Assembly (NCBI RefSeq): GCF_004210375.1
Contig: NW_027467782.1
Span: 34,523,771 to 34,587,770, forward strand
Length of the DNA: 64,000 nt
Source: Tachypleus tridentatus
Taxonomy: Eukaryota; Arthropoda; Merostomata; Xiphosura; Limulidae
Direction of reading: 5' to 3'
Of this stretch, positions 21,106 to 33,736 are shown piece after piece (the first letter of the stretch is position 1; each line of letters starts with the position of its first letter). A program made the translations under genes and the position numbers. The notes below the pieces were generated by a model. The model was not told where the DNA came from. It worked only from the letters and a program-made list of their open reading frames with translations, and did not search any database.

Positions 21106-24100
21106 CATAAAACAGTTTGTTTTAACATTTGTAATTTCTACATTTGTTGAAAGACCAAAGTTCAATAGTTTATTTATTATTCCAGCATTACCTGAAGAGG
21201 AGAAATCCAATAAATGTTTATATGTACTGTAAAAGTTCATTTGTTAATATTTGTAGTACTATAACAAATGTTACGAAAATATTAAAACTGTACAATGCTT
21301 ATCAAACAAAAATAAATAATACATACTCTGTACTAGCGAGAGACTGATGGTTAAGCTAATACTCGCTGATTGAATGCTGTTCTTGGTGGAAGAAGCTTGC
21401 ATTTTATAAATCTAACAACATATATTTATGGTATGAATGCCTTTTCCAAAACGCTTTCATTATAATGTATTATTGTCATAATACATTAGTATTAGGCCTA
21501 TTGTAGATTTTGTAACTTTACTATTTATCATGTCTCTTAAGGTTTGTAATATTATTATACACTATTCTTCAAAATCCCTAAGGTTCTAGGTTTAAAAAAA
21601 ATGTAGTTAATAATATAGTAGGCTTCCAGTTGATGTTTCATGATAAGAATAACTGAAAAAACATTTTTGTTTTTGACCAACGTCCCCAAGAAATACAGGA
21701 ATTTGACTCTAAACCGTCAGAAGAGGCTTATCCCCACTCTTACGTTTAATGTAAGTCATTATCTGTTGTTGAATATAGTTATGTTGAAATTGAATATTTT
21801 CATTTTTATCATCATTCAAGCAGTTCTTATAAGACGAGATTGTTGGAAACCTTCGTTCAATGTCGACAACAACACCAACCTTGAGCAAATCTCCTGGTGA
21901 TATACAAGTATTTATATCCTGTTTTGAATATGTTTACTATTTATCTCTACCATAAATTCTTGGTGATATTTAATTAAACATTTGGAATGTACCAAGCTAA
22001 CAAGAATAAATTTTGGATATTGAAATTTTTATTTAATATTGCCTTGAGTGATAGAAAATTATTTTTAATCTTAGTTGTTTAAATACCCTTACACAAAGGC
22101 TTTTTATTTTAAAATCATGGTAACAATCTATATATCCGATCATCTTTTCTCAGTTTCGAGAATCCACGGCTGAAACGTAGAGAGTTGCAAGTGAAAATGA
22201 CGTATAAAATTGACCCAGTCTTAGGTCCATAAAAACGAGAAAATTATCAACATTTCCTCAAAGCACGTGACCGAATGGAGAGGCTATACGTTCTACAGTA
22301 AGTGACATATATTGAATGAAAATGTGTATTGACAACAAAGTTCACACCTTTCATCATTCTATTGCCGTTAATATGTTTAAGATTTGATACAAGTCGCAAA
22401 CCTATGTTCTTGTAATATATGCTGGGTGAAAGTTACAGTGGTAATGATAAGGTACTATGTCTGTATGCACTGCATGCCAAATAAGATATGATTTCACCAA
22501 GACAACACATTCAGCCCACGAATGAACACGAGAGGCTCTTTATAACATGTATTCACAAATTGAAATTAATTTGCAGACATCTACCGTGAACTTCTGTATT
22601 AATGAACTGTTAAAATGAACTCTCGAAAGTCGTTATCTGTAGATGTTTGATAAATATTGAAAGAAAGATAAAGTGGAAAAGGGATAACTTTGTGTATTAG
22701 AAAGTGCGCTGCATAGAAACAGCGACTTATGAATGACACCACCAGGAGTTACAGAAGAGGCAGTATCTAGACATTCATCCCTGTGTAATTACCATAGATT
22801 GTGTATTACGTTTATACTCATATAAGAAATGAATATATATTTATTTCACGCCCTAACAACCAGAAACAGCCTCGAGGGGAAAATTGTACCACTGAATTAA
22901 AATAATGTGGAAAATAAACTTCCATTTGTATTTCCAAACATTAAAAACTTCATATTAATATCAATCAACATCTTTTTAATTTATTCCATTTTGTACATCT
23001 AAATGAAAGTTATGAATTTTTATTTTAGTTTTAAACTACAGTTCCAACGCAATTAGTGAAGGTTATGAATATATTTATTTATATGAGTGTTATATGGCAC
23101 CCTTAGCCACAAAGCAGGAAAAGCACAATAGTTTGAAATAAAATTGAAACAATTTGCTCTTCTAACTTGAGTAAAAACGCGTTTTTTATTGATTTTAGCC
23201 AATCGCTGTTTCACAATCTCGGTTGTCATGATGTATACCATTGCCACTACTTACCTTCCCAATGCCATAGTTTACTGATGAAAACGCGTCATGTAAGTTT
23301 TCCATACTTTCTAACTGTTTAAATCATAGAGGGATTTATTTCAGTAAGGATATGATTTTAGGTATATGCACTAAACTGAGAAGTACAAGCTCAACTGATG
23401 ATACGATATTAGAAGAAAAGATGTTTGTGAACAATTTCTGTAGCAACTATAGAACTTTTTTAATTTTGAAAAGAATGATTTATCATTTTGTATGTTATTT
23501 GAATTACGAGGCTGAATTATGATAAGAGAATACATATTATTTTATGGAACAAGATAATGTATGGTTAGATAAGTCATTTCACTTTCGAACAAACGAAGTT
23601 TCATTTCGCCATCAAGGCCTTTCCTTTCTTAAAACCCTGTATGTCCCGAATGGCACAGTGCAGAGGCAAACCGTGTACTTCGTTTTTCATATCAAAACAA
23701 AAACAAAATTTGTAGTTTTAAAAATATACAATAATCGGTACGTTTTTAAAACGATTTAGGAATAAATAAAATCAGTATTTTAAATCTACAACAAAGACAA
23801 GCATATTTAATTGTTTCTTAAAATAATTACAGTGAAATGTTTTGAAAATTTCATAGTTAAGAATCTATGTTAATATCACATATATACGTTGGTATAAAAT
23901 TAAGGTAGAAGGTTTACTTAAGTTAAATATCTTACAGAAAGTAATTATTTACAACATAACTATTATATTTAATAGTTTTTATAGAATTCAATAAACCACA
24001 CAAGTACGTCTCATAGATACAGTAAGGTCTTGTAGAAATATTTAAATAATTTAAGTAGTTAATTTTCCTCATCACAATCCAAAGATTATCTACAAGTTTA

Positions 24101-25318
24101 ACAATATGGAAAACAACAGGAGGGGAGGAAATTAACGCTCAGTGACTCCTCTTCGTCTCTTTAGATATACATAAACAGTTTTTATAGATCTAATGTCTTT
24201 TGTCCATAATATTAAGAAGCGGAACCTCTCATGCCCAGTGTTTGTTGTTGTACTATAATCCTATGTAAGTTAGGAAAACATCTGTGAGATTTACATTCAC
24301 ATATATAAAAATTATGAGGTATCATCACAATAATTAAATTAATAAATGTTAATTTCTCTGGTAACTTGATAACTTCATGATTCGTGTTTGGAATAGTTTT
24401 GAAGTTTAACTGCTTCTGTGGATATCATGCTAATATTATTGATAAAGGAATGTAGTGGTACATATAAGTGCACACGAAAAATTTTACAGAAACAGGTGTG
24501 ATACACATATGTCAATAACTATACTTACATTGTTGCCTAAACTGCTGGTACCTTTTGCCTCAAAGTAATTAAGACTTTGAGCAAACGTAATAATAATAAT
24601 ATCATGATGTCAAAAGAACAACGTTCAGAAATGTTAAAGATTTTTCTTCCAATTTCACCAAAGAAAAAACTGAAAAGGATCATGACGACCCAAGTATAAA
24701 GTCGAAACGTTCCATGGTCTTTTATATATATACGTATTCTTTAAATAATAACTATTTTGTATTTAATGGAAAAAACTGTAAACGCTTGTCGACATTATGG
24801 GAAGATTACGATGAGAATGTTATATTACATGAATATATTAATTTAGTTATATTAGGCATTTTTACTTGAATCCGAGTCAGCAACTTCTTACTTTTAAAAT
24901 TTAAGGTATATTTTTACCAGCTAATTCCTTCTAGAGAATTTTGTAAAATACAATCATTTTGTTTTTACCTTCTTTATTAAGAATTATTAATAAGATTTGT
25001 TTGTTTCGTGTTTACTTCCACTTAATTTAATATCGATAATTTCTTGTGTTTACACTTTTGAGGTTTAAACTTTTCTAACTATTCGAATTATTGTTCTTTT
25101 TCGAATTTCCGTTTTGTTGTTATGATACAGTAACGCTTAACAATTGTTCTTGGACTATCAGTTATTGCACATGCGGTGGTTGTTGAACCAGGGTTATTTT
25201 TTAACCAATGGTTCAGATTTTGTGATAATTTTAACATAACTTTAATTTTTTAATTATTTTTTCATTAATATGTAAATCCTCTTATATACAATTACATCTT
25301 TTTATTATTTTTTCAGTC
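21106..25318. other. Long AT-rich stretch, no gene seen
   Basis: About 4.2 kb without a recognisable exon, transposon or SINE. Open frames at 21640-21900 and 23544-23759 lack domains. A tgacgacccaagtataaagt...cgaaacg run near 24683 faintly resembles the hammerhead-like hairpins elsewhere but was not accepted. Confidence 0.45.
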
Positions 25319-26165
25319 ATGGCGACGCTCCGAGTAACCTTTCTTTTCAAGACAGAAGCAAGCCTTATTAGTTAACGAGAAACTCATAAGGAACATTTTG
25401 AAACGAAACAATATTATATATAAACATAATGTAACGTAGACAGAGCAACAAGAATTGATGATAATGTTTTTATTAACGGTCAGGTTTGAGAAGTACTTGG
25501 TGTCGCTAACAAAGTTGTAACTGTTTCATTCTTTCAAGTACAAGAATACATAACAGACAATCATATTAAGGACAAATTAATCGAACAAGGTTGACTCTAA
25601 AAGGCCCGATTGTGTGGAAACGTATTAATGGTATCTATACAGGTAAGTACGCATTCAGTTACCAACAGGTGTATCATCCCTTACCGTATGCTAGACGCCT
25701 TATAGATCCAGTTAGAAAGGCTGCATTCTATCAGATAAAACACAATGATCAGGTAAAAGTGTCTAATAGATGTATGGCCGATGATCATTTGTACAGCAGG
25801 TGTCCTAAACGTAAATATCAGAAATGTGGAGAGATCAGACATTTTTCGCGAGATTGCACTAACAATAAAATCAACTTACTAATATCGAAAAAGAAAAGCT
25901 TCGTGAATTCACCGACACCCCCATCGCGTCCGGAGTAGAAGTGGACTCGCCTGTTTTAATCACTCAAGTTACCAACGTACAATCGTATGTTGAGAACACG
26001 AGACAAGAAAAACCGTTGGAGAGTGTTCCCGCCACTGTTACAGAATCAGAAGATAATATTATGAACTACGTGAATACAACAAGAAAAAGGCTATCGACTG
26101 AAGAAAATGCCCACAAGAAAATACAAAATAAAACAGGTTCGTCTCAAGAATATTTGGAAACATAA
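25319..26165 (+). pseudogene. LINE ORF1 with zinc knuckle, broken
   Basis: The frame begins MATLRVTFLFKTEASLI at 25319 and is interrupted by several stops. Recognisable stretches are RATRIDDNVFINGQV, VQEYITDNHIKDKLIEQG, and then a longer open part with TGKYAFSYQQVYHPLPYARR, HNDQVKVSNRCMADDHLY and a zinc knuckle CGEIRHFSRDC preceded by CPKRKYQK. Zinc knuckles of this layout bind nucleic acid in ORF1 proteins of L1/Tx1-type LINEs. A stop at 25936 separates the last, serine- and threonine-rich part (25941-26165). Confidence 0.7.
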
Positions 26166-26199
26166 TCAGAAAGATATTACTAACACAATGTAATTTTCC

Positions 26200-26277
26200 A
26201 GTTAAAATTATGCACTGTTAATGTTAACGGGTTATCTGATATGTTTAAGCTAGAAAACGTTTCAACCTTTCTTTCTG
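26200..26277 (+). pseudogene. LINE ORF2 start (endonuclease N-terminus), cut off
   Basis: Reads LKLCTVNVNGLSDMFKLENV followed by STFLSG. The pattern (hydrophobic, T/N-x-NVNGL) is the usual start of the apurinic-type endonuclease domain of L1/Tx1 ORF2. It is broken immediately by SINE insertion. Confidence 0.6.
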
Positions 26278-26555
26278 GACCGGCATGGCCAAGTGTGTTA
26301 AGGCGTGCGACTCGTAATCTGAGGGTCGTGGATTCGCATCCCGATCGCGCCAAACATGCTCGCCCTTTCAACCGTTGGGGCGTTATAATGTGACTATCAA
26401 TCTCACTATTCGTTGGTAAAAGAGTAGCCCAAGAGTTGGCGGTGGGTGGTGATGACTAGCTACCTTCCCTCTAGTCTTACACTGCTAAATTAGGGACGGC
26501 TGGCACAAATAGCCCTCGAGTAGCCTTGTGCGAAATTCAAAAACAAAAAACAAAC
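26278..26555 (+). repeat. SINE family 1 inserted in the LINE
   Basis: Complete copy from gaccggcatggccaagtgtg through B-box gtggattcgcatccc to the tail gtgcgaaattcaaaaac. It interrupts LINE ORF2 right after its first codons. Confidence 0.92.
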
Positions 26556-26624
26556 TAAAGTCAAAGTTACGTAGGGAGAACAATTACTTGTCGAGAGACG
26601 CTCAGCGTGATCCTAAGTAGGCCT

Positions 26625-29291
26625 ATAAGGTCTCCAAACTTTTTTCACATGGGGCCAGATTACTCGGGGAATGAGAAGCGCGGGCTGCATGATCATTATG
26701 TTCAATACTCATAAGCCAGAACGAAAGCTCTCTGTAAAAAGACTTAACACTAAGTTTAGGATGCCACATTAACCACGTGGGAGTAGCATGCAATACACAC
26801 ATATAATAAAAAGACAAACAGAAATACAACCAACATTTTTATTCACTAAAACGTTATCAAAGAAGGTCACATTAGCAAAAGCAATTGTCACATTGCACAT
26901 AGTGAGTACATATCTGAATTTTACTTAGCTGCAAAAATGTTAGTGAGATTTATGAAATTGGCGTTTAGCTTTCGAAATATCTTCAATATTCGGTTTTTAA
27001 TTGCTGCATCCAATCATTAGAATTGCTTTCAAATGTTCATCAGTCAACCTTGATCGATGTATCGACTTCACATACTTCATTTTTGAAAATGCTTGTTCGC
27101 AGACATAAGTTGTTCCGAACATTGATGCCATACCAGATGCGAACTGCTTCAGCTTTGGAAAATCATCTTCAGGTATGCAGCTGTAAAATTCAATAAGTTG
27201 CCCCTCTCTGTGTTTTGTTTTCAACATGTCATTTCCTTGCAAATCGATGACCTCCAGCTGAAGTTCCACTGGTACGTCATCAATGACACAATCAAAACGA
27301 TTTTGAAAAAAGAGAATGTCACTTTCATTTCTGACGATATTCGAAAATCTCTCTAAAATCACTTAAATGCATTTAAATGCTTATTTAAATAATCAATAAT
27401 CTTTTTTCTGAAACTTCAGGTTGACATCTTCTGTGATTCCAGCATGAAACTCATTGAAACACTGAAAATGAGAGCGGTTCCTCCTCCCAAATGTGCTTCA
27501 AACAATGACAGCTTTCTCCGACATCATTTAATGATTCTTTAGAGATCACAGACAAGGTTATGCTTCCCCTTTAGTTTCAAGTTCAATTCATTCATGTGAT
27601 GTCAACCAAAAATGACAACTTTGACAACCAGGTTGGATTCGACAGAAGTGGATTGGCTGTGTATTTCTCTATAATAAATATATATATTTCTCTTCTCAGC
27701 TTATAAAAACGAGGCAAGACTTTACCGCAACTGAGCCACCTCACTGCCGTATGATAAGGCAAGTCACAGAAATCCGAATCAATTTCTTCAAGAAACGCCT
27801 TGAATTGGTGATGATTAAGTGCATGACTTCGAATGCAGTTCACTGCAGAAATGACTAGTTTCAGTAAGCAAGGAATATCTAAGTCTTTTCAACAGAGTGC
27901 TTGCTGATGTATGATGCAGTGTATGAACAGAGCGCTTGGGAGTTGAAGATCTTCCAAGTGTTTCCTGATCAGTCCCACCAGACCCTTCTTTACTCCAGCC
28001 ATGTTTTTCCTTCATCAACTGTTGCACCTCTAAGCTGATTTCACTAAAGGTTATAGTCTTGCAAAGTTTTATGCACTTCCATGAAAATGTCTTCTCCACT
28101 TGTTCTTCCGCGCATGCTGCAAACTGATGCCAACTCTTCCGTGATCTGAAAGTCCAAATTAACTCCACGAATGAACACGAGAAGTTGTGACATACTCGAG
28201 AGATCAGCAGACTCATCCAGTGCCAAATAATACCATAGGAAGTTTCTAGCTTTTTGGCGTATCTGTAATGCGATGTTTTCTCCAAGTTCTTCTGCTCTCC
28301 GTACAACTGAAGTTGCTGAATGGCTGATACTTTCAAAGAAATTGTCTTTTTCAGGACACAGCTCATTTGCTGCTTCCATCATACACTTTTTGATGAAGTT
28401 TCCGTCAGTGAAAGGTTTTCCTCGCTCTGCCATCCTATGCACTATTTTGTAACTTGTACGAGGGACAGATTCATTTTCAGCAAATTTTCTCGTGAGAAGA
28501 GTCTTTCGAGATTCAAAAACACGTTCCATGGATTCAGATGTCTCAGAAAGGAAATTTACTGTACTTTTCAACTATGTTGATAGATGTTTTGTTTCATAGT
28601 GACGCCGAAGATTGTACTCTCTCAAAACGGCAACACTTTCTGTGCATATCACACCAGTAGCTTTCTGGCTTTTTGTTTCCACAAAGTACTTTCCTCCCCA
28701 TTCTTCATTGAAAGCACGACACTCAGAGTCCACTTTTCTTATTTTAAAAGCAGCCATAACGATGGGTGAAAAAAAAACAACAGGATCTGAAGATGAAAAA
28801 CACAGAGCGCTGTGAGAAAAGTATTGTACTGGTCCAAGAACGCACAAACAAAATATATTGAAACGTACGTTTGCCACGAAATTTACCTAAGAACGAGTTT
28901 CGAAAATCGCATAACCCAACTACTAAGAGAAATGAGCTTGCTGAAGCGGTAACCCTAGGCCGCCGAATTTACAAGACATATCGATAGGACGAGGGTTAAG
29001 CCTGTACTTGTTTTCGAAATCCTAATGCTTTTAAAGATACGTGCCTCGATATGAATAAACGGGCAGCAAGGGCGAAAGAAGAAATATCCTATTAGTTAAT
29101 AAAATGCGCGTGACAGCCTTGTTTCTTTTTATCATAACGTCTTGTGTTTGCTAGCTTAAAGCGACCATCGGTGTGATTTATTTTGTTATGACAGTCGGAC
29201 ATTTGATGAAATGTCACTTTTTATTTCCAAGCGGCTAGTTGCTGGCGGGCCGGACAAAATGACGTCGAGGGCTGTAGTTTAGTGACCCCTG
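26625..29291 (-). mobile_element. hAT (Charlie-like) DNA transposon, copy B
   Basis: Runs from a decayed 3' terminus (aggtctccaaacttttttca) to a good 5' terminus (agtgacccctg, ending 29291). Compared with copy C it has no SINE and no 412-bp retroinsertion, so it shows the uninterrupted layout of the 5' region. I could not find a matching 8-bp target duplication; the left terminus is the diverged one. Confidence 0.85.
26997..28757 (-). pseudogene. hAT transposase with BED finger, broken (copy B)
   Basis: Starts MAAFKIRKVDSECRAFNEEW at 28757. In the BED finger the first zinc cysteine is changed: ATGVICTES, where copy C has ATCVICTES; the RRHYETKH histidines remain. The hAT core keeps LALDESADLSSMSQLLVFIR, with T replaced by A in the DEST segment. 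The C-terminus (AFSKMKYVKSIHRSRLTDEHL, ending ILMIGCSN at 26997) is well preserved. Stops and frameshifts are concentrated between 27360 and 28050. Confidence 0.85.
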
Positions 29292-30463
29292 GTCTTGCCG
29301 ATGGAAAACAGGATTTATCTGACAATTATACATGATATTTTACGGTTTATATGGGATGGTGGAGTACATAAAGTGCGTTATGATACTTTGGTATCTTCGA
29401 AAGACAAAGGTGATCTCAATTTAACAGACGTCAAGATGAAAAAGGCGGCGTTTAGGTTTAAATGGTTCTTCAGATCAACAGATTATAACACAGTTCCATC
29501 TCTGTTTATCCTTTTTTGCCCATCTTTTAAGCAAATATGGTGATTTAAATCTTGGGCACGATGTGTGGTATTGTGACATTCTCCCACAACACAAGATGAA
29601 TGTTCCTACATTTTACTGAGAAGTATTAGAGTCATGTAAAACGCTCGTTAGGTGTCGTCGAATCTTCCCAAATGACACATAAATTGTTTTCCGGCAACCA
29701 CTGTTTCTCAATGTTTTTGTTCCCACTATGAGATTAAGCACATTCTATAATAAAAATTTATTAGCGCGGGACTAATTCGCTTAAGGGACTTCATTTACGA
29801 ATTTGTCCCTCGTTGGTTTCCCTTAAAAACTATTGTCAGGATGTATCTGAAAGTGTGACACCTGTTCACGTTAGACAGTATTACAAAAAGTTATATGATG
29901 CTATTCCAGAAGAATGGGAAGACTTGGTTGAAAGAGAGATTCACACAATTACAGGTACAACAAAATTTATTTTCGAGATGTGTGATTCATATGGTGAAAA
30001 TGTTATCCACTTAAATGATCTTCCTGTTAATAAACCGATTAAGTTAATGTACCGGAACTCCATCCCCGCTACTGAAGAAATTACTGCATGGAAAGATATT
30101 TTAAGAGATACCAACTGGAAAAAAAAATACATAAACATACTTATCACCTATTCAAAGGCTTGTTTTGTTGATGTAGATTATTTATTTTATCACAATGCTT
30201 TAACAACGAACAATAAACTTGTTCATATGAAAAACATGATACTGGCTTATGTACACTTTGTGGAAAAGAAACTGAAACAGTGAGACATTTATATTACCTG
30301 TGTCCAATGGTTCAACCCTTATGGACGTTAGTATTCGACGCTATTTCTTTTATCATACAAAAATCAGTACCAATGAATCAGAAACGTCGAATTCTTGTAC
30401 AGGGCTTCCTAGAAGGATTAAGAAAAGATGACAGCCTACAGTGTAAGTTTTTATTACATTAGC
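29292..30463 (+). pseudogene. LINE ORF2 C-terminal part, broken
   Basis: 29295-29543 contains ILRFIWDGGVHKVRYDTLVS and KDKGDLNLTDVKMKKAAFRF, the conserved post-reverse-transcriptase region of L1/Tx1 ORF2 (FIW-G...L..P...GGL.LP pattern). 29813-30283 continues in another frame with VHVRQYYKKLYDAI, EEITAWKDILRDTNWKK and KACFVDVDYLFYHNAL. After a frameshift come VRHLYYLCPMVQPLWTLVF, in which the H and C residues fit the C-terminal zinc-binding motif of these LINEs. The stop near 30461 may be the natural end. Confidence 0.7.
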
Positions 30464-30810
30464 TAAATATTGCATTGTGACTGTTAGGAAAATTTGTTTA
30501 GCCAAAAATATCCATTTAAATCTGTTGTCATTTTATAAAAGTCAGTTAGGAAAGAAAATAAGTTTTGATTATTCCAGATATGTTATTCATAATGATGTCA
30601 ATTCTTTATTTTAATTTTATTCTAAACTTGTTCGTCCTTGTTCATAACGTTACATTATTGTGTGTCCTTTAATATGAGCAATTACAGATAGTATTAGGTG
30701 CATTCAATTGTATGTAACTGTGTATTTGATTTTTGTAATTGTTTTGTATGTAATATATGTGATTATGAGGCCTCTTCAAGAGGTTTGTAAATTGAAAACA
30801 AAAGTTTGTA

Positions 30811-31080
30811 CTGTTACTTACTACAATTTTATTTCAAACAACTCTCCGATTTGTCAACGACGGCACCATTTGAAGACATATTTTGTCCCAAGGTTTATTC
30901 CTGATACTGAAAAGTGTCATTAACAATGATGACAATGTCCATCTTACAAATGTTTTTAGTGTTTTTAAGGTCATTGGCCTTTTAAACGCTATTTAAGTAT
31001 TCACAAATTAGACTGTTTTTTTTAACATGATGTCTTTTTACGATTTAAAGTAAAACTAGTTCGATACAAAATTAGAAAAT
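30811..31080. other. Short AT-rich spacer
   Basis: Between the presumed 3' end of the first LINE and the start of the second I see no feature. Confidence 0.4.
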
Positions 31081-32790
31081 GGCCGTGACGCCAAATAACT
31101 CGAAACCAGGACTGGAAAAGCCAACTTCAGATGACATGAACCAGACATGAACAGATACTTTTATAATACAGTTACCAACTTTATTGATCAAAACAGAAGC
31201 ATTTTACACCTAAATTTCCATTCAACACTATTACACACCAAGAAAAAAACAAAAGACTGGAGCACTCATCAACTGATAAAACATATCACTGCAACAGTCG
31301 TAACTGCTATTAACAACACAAAAAACAAAGCCCCTGGAGAAGATGGTATTCAAGCTATCTTCCTTAAACAAGGCACTCAGAGATTATATGAACACCTAAC
31401 AGCGTTATTTAATCTATCACTATCAGCAGGATATATCCCCGTTTCTTGGAAGGAAGCAATAATATTAATGTTCCAGAAAGAAAGAAAGCCAGCGAATAAA
31501 CCAAACAACTACCGCCCGATTAGCTTAACAAGTTGTATTGGCAAAGTATTAGAGAGGATAATTAGTAATCGTCTGTCAGTTTACTTAGAAGAAAATTCAA
31601 AATCACCAGAAATTCAAAACGGATTTCGAAAAAACCGCCAAACTACAGACCACCTGATTCGACTTACAGCATTAATTACCGACAGTTTCAACAAAAACAA
31701 ATGCACTGTAGCTTGCTTTCTCGACATTGAGAAAGCTTTTGACACAGTGTGGCATAATAGTTTACGCCATAGATTACTTGAGATGGCATTACCCCAGTAA
31801 ACTATTCGCTGGCTGTCTAACTTCCTGGAAAACAGAATGTGTAAAGTAAATGTAAACGGGGCCCACTCAGGGGCCTTTTCACCCGAAGCAGGAGTCCCGC
31901 AGGGAGGGGTTGTTAGCCCTATATTATTTATCATGTACGTGAGTAATATGCCTCTGTCAGACCTAAATTTAGGTTATGCATCACAGTTCGCTGACGATGT
32001 AGCAGTCTGGAAAAGTGCCCCCACTCCGTCAATAGCAGCAACGAACCTACAACCAGTCCTAAATAACATCGAAAAATATTGCCAGAAATACAGAATCAAA
32101 ATCAATATTCCAAAAACCCAAGTCATATTATTCAGCAGACTGAATAAGCTGAAAAAGATCCACCAAAACTCTATATGAATGGATCACTTTTACTGACTGC
32201 TACTTCTGCTAAATTTCTAGGTCTAACCTATGATTCAAAATTAACGTGGTTACCACATATTAAAAATATACTGATATGAATCTGGAAAAGAGCAAACTAT
32301 GCAAGAAGTCTTTCAGGTAAAATCCAAGGAACAACACCAGACAACATACTTACAATCTACAAAACGTACATTAGACCAACAACAGAATATGCATCACCTG
32401 CCTGGATTAACATAGCACCCACACATGTACAGAAACTTCAACGTATACAAAATTCAGTACTAACTTCAGCATATAAAGTACCACGTAGCACCTCAACCAC
32501 ATTCATGCACAAGTATGCAAACATAGATACAATAGCTGAAAGACTCTTGCATAATTCTCTAAAATATTTCAATAAGAATTGGCATAAAAAATGACTTAAT
32601 GTGTGATCTCGACAGATATCACGTACATGATGTAAATAGTCCTAAATACCTCTCCCCTTTTAACATATATTTAAGAAATGTAACACAAGCTGGCCACTAT
32701 GCACTAGACACTTAGTCCTTGTTTCTTTTTTATTATTATAATTATTATTTTTCTTTTTTTAATAATTTTTTCTCTAATATTGAATAATAA
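31081..32790 (+). mobile_element. Jockey-type LINE, 5'-truncated
   Basis: Contains the reverse transcriptase and C-terminal part of ORF2 but not the endonuclease or ORF1. The sequence ends in AT-rich low-complexity DNA near 32720-32790, a plausible 3' end. It is followed by the start of the 68-bp minisatellite. Confidence 0.8.
31147..32720 (+). pseudogene. Jockey-type reverse transcriptase, broken
   Basis: Reverse transcriptase blocks appear in order: KAPGEDGIQAIFLKQ, NNYRPISLTSCIGKVLERII, NGFRKNRQTTDHLIRL, ACFLDIEKAFDTVWH (block A with catalytic D), then a TAA at 31798-31800, then GVPQGGVVSPILFIMYVSN (block B) and ASQFADDVAVW (block C, catalytic FADD intact). A frameshift near 32160 leads to AKFLGLTYDSKLTWLPHI, ARSLSGKIQGTTPDNIL and IRPTTEYASPAWINIAP, the usual post-RT tail of Jockey-clade elements. 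Two or three lesions separate it from an open frame, so this is a fairly young copy. Confidence 0.88.
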
Positions 32791-32892
32791 TAATTATTAT
32801 TACTTTCTTTTGTGTGTGTGTGTGTTACTACAAGTAGTAGTAGCATTCTCTCTATAAAGAAAAAAAGAAAAATACAAAAAAAAACAAACGAC

Positions 32893-33046
32893 ACAGTGAA
32901 ACAGCCGTCGGATGATGTTGTATCTATTCACGCAGCTGTACCATTATCCTTACATTCTACTGTGTCTGGTCAATACGCTGTACAGTTAAACTATAATATC
33001 ACTATAACATCCTTACCTACTAATGTGTTTGGCCAATAAACTATAC
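32893..33046. repeat. 68-bp minisatellite, left part before hAT copy C
   Basis: About two diverged units: tcacgcagctgtaccattat, ccttacattctactgtgtct, ggtcaatacgctgtacagtt, ctataacatccttacctact. They match the array that resumes at 35956, so hAT copy C inserted into a pre-existing array. Confidence 0.7.
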
Positions 33047-33113
33047 CAGGGGTCACCAAACAACGGCTCTCAAGGTCATTTTGTCCGGCCCGCTAGCAGC
33101 TTGGAAATAAAAT

Positions 33114-33387
33114 GTTTGTTTGTTTTGGAATTTCGCACAAAGCTACTCGAGAGCTATTTGTGCTAGCCGTCCCTAATTTAGCAGTGTAAGACTAGAGGGA
33201 AGGCAGCTAGTCATCACCACCCACCGCCAACTCTTGGGATACTCTTTAATTAACGAATAGTGGGATTGACCGTTACATTATACACCCCCACGGCTGGTAG
33301 GGCGAGCATGTTTAGCGCGACGCGGGCGCGAATTCGCGACCCTCGGATTACGAGTCGCACGCCTTACGCGCTTGGCCATGCCAGGCC
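33114..33387 (-). repeat. SINE family 1 nested in hAT copy C
   Basis: Reverse-oriented full copy from tttgttttggaatttcgcac to the head ggccatgccaggcc. The flanks gaaataaaa and gaaaataaat look like an imperfect target duplication. Copy B lacks it here. Confidence 0.92.
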
Positions 33388-33736
33388 GAAAATAAATAGG
33401 GGCATTTCATCAAATGTTCTACTGTCATAACAAAATAAATCACACCGATGGTCGCTTTAAGCTAGCAAACACAAGACGTTATGATAAAAAGAAACAAGGC
33501 TGTCACGCGCATTTTATTAACTAATAGGAAAATTCTTTTTTCGTCCTTGCTTCCAGTTTATTCATATCGAGGCACGTATCTATAAAAGCATTAGGATTTC
33601 AAAAACAAGTACAGACTTAACCCTCGTCCTATCGATATGTCTTGTAAATTCGGCGGCCTAGGGATTACCGCTTCAGCAAGCTCATTTCTCTCAGTATTCG
33701 TGTTATGCGCTTTTCGTAACTCGTTCTTAGGTAAGT

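Larger units (their letters stand above)
25319..30810 (+). mobile_element. L1/Tx1-like LINE, split by a SINE and hAT copy B
   Basis: Two LINE parts in the same orientation: ORF1 plus the first codons of ORF2 (25319-26277) and the ORF2 C-terminal part with a zinc knuckle (29292-30463). A SINE (26278-26555) and hAT copy B (26625-29291) lie between. The central ORF2, including the reverse transcriptase catalytic core, is missing, so insertion and deletion both occurred. A small hairpin (cctcttcaagagg, about 30771) before aaattgaaaacaaaag may mark the 3' untranslated end. Confidence 0.7.

Noticed and set aside
24676..24715. A fourth hammerhead-like motif (catgacgacccaagtataaa...cgaaacg)
   Set aside because: The CTGA start is missing (atga), and no helix II of three or more pairs could be formed.
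29941..30147. Minus-strand 68-codon frame
   Set aside because: Antisense shadow of the LINE ORF2 C-terminal part.
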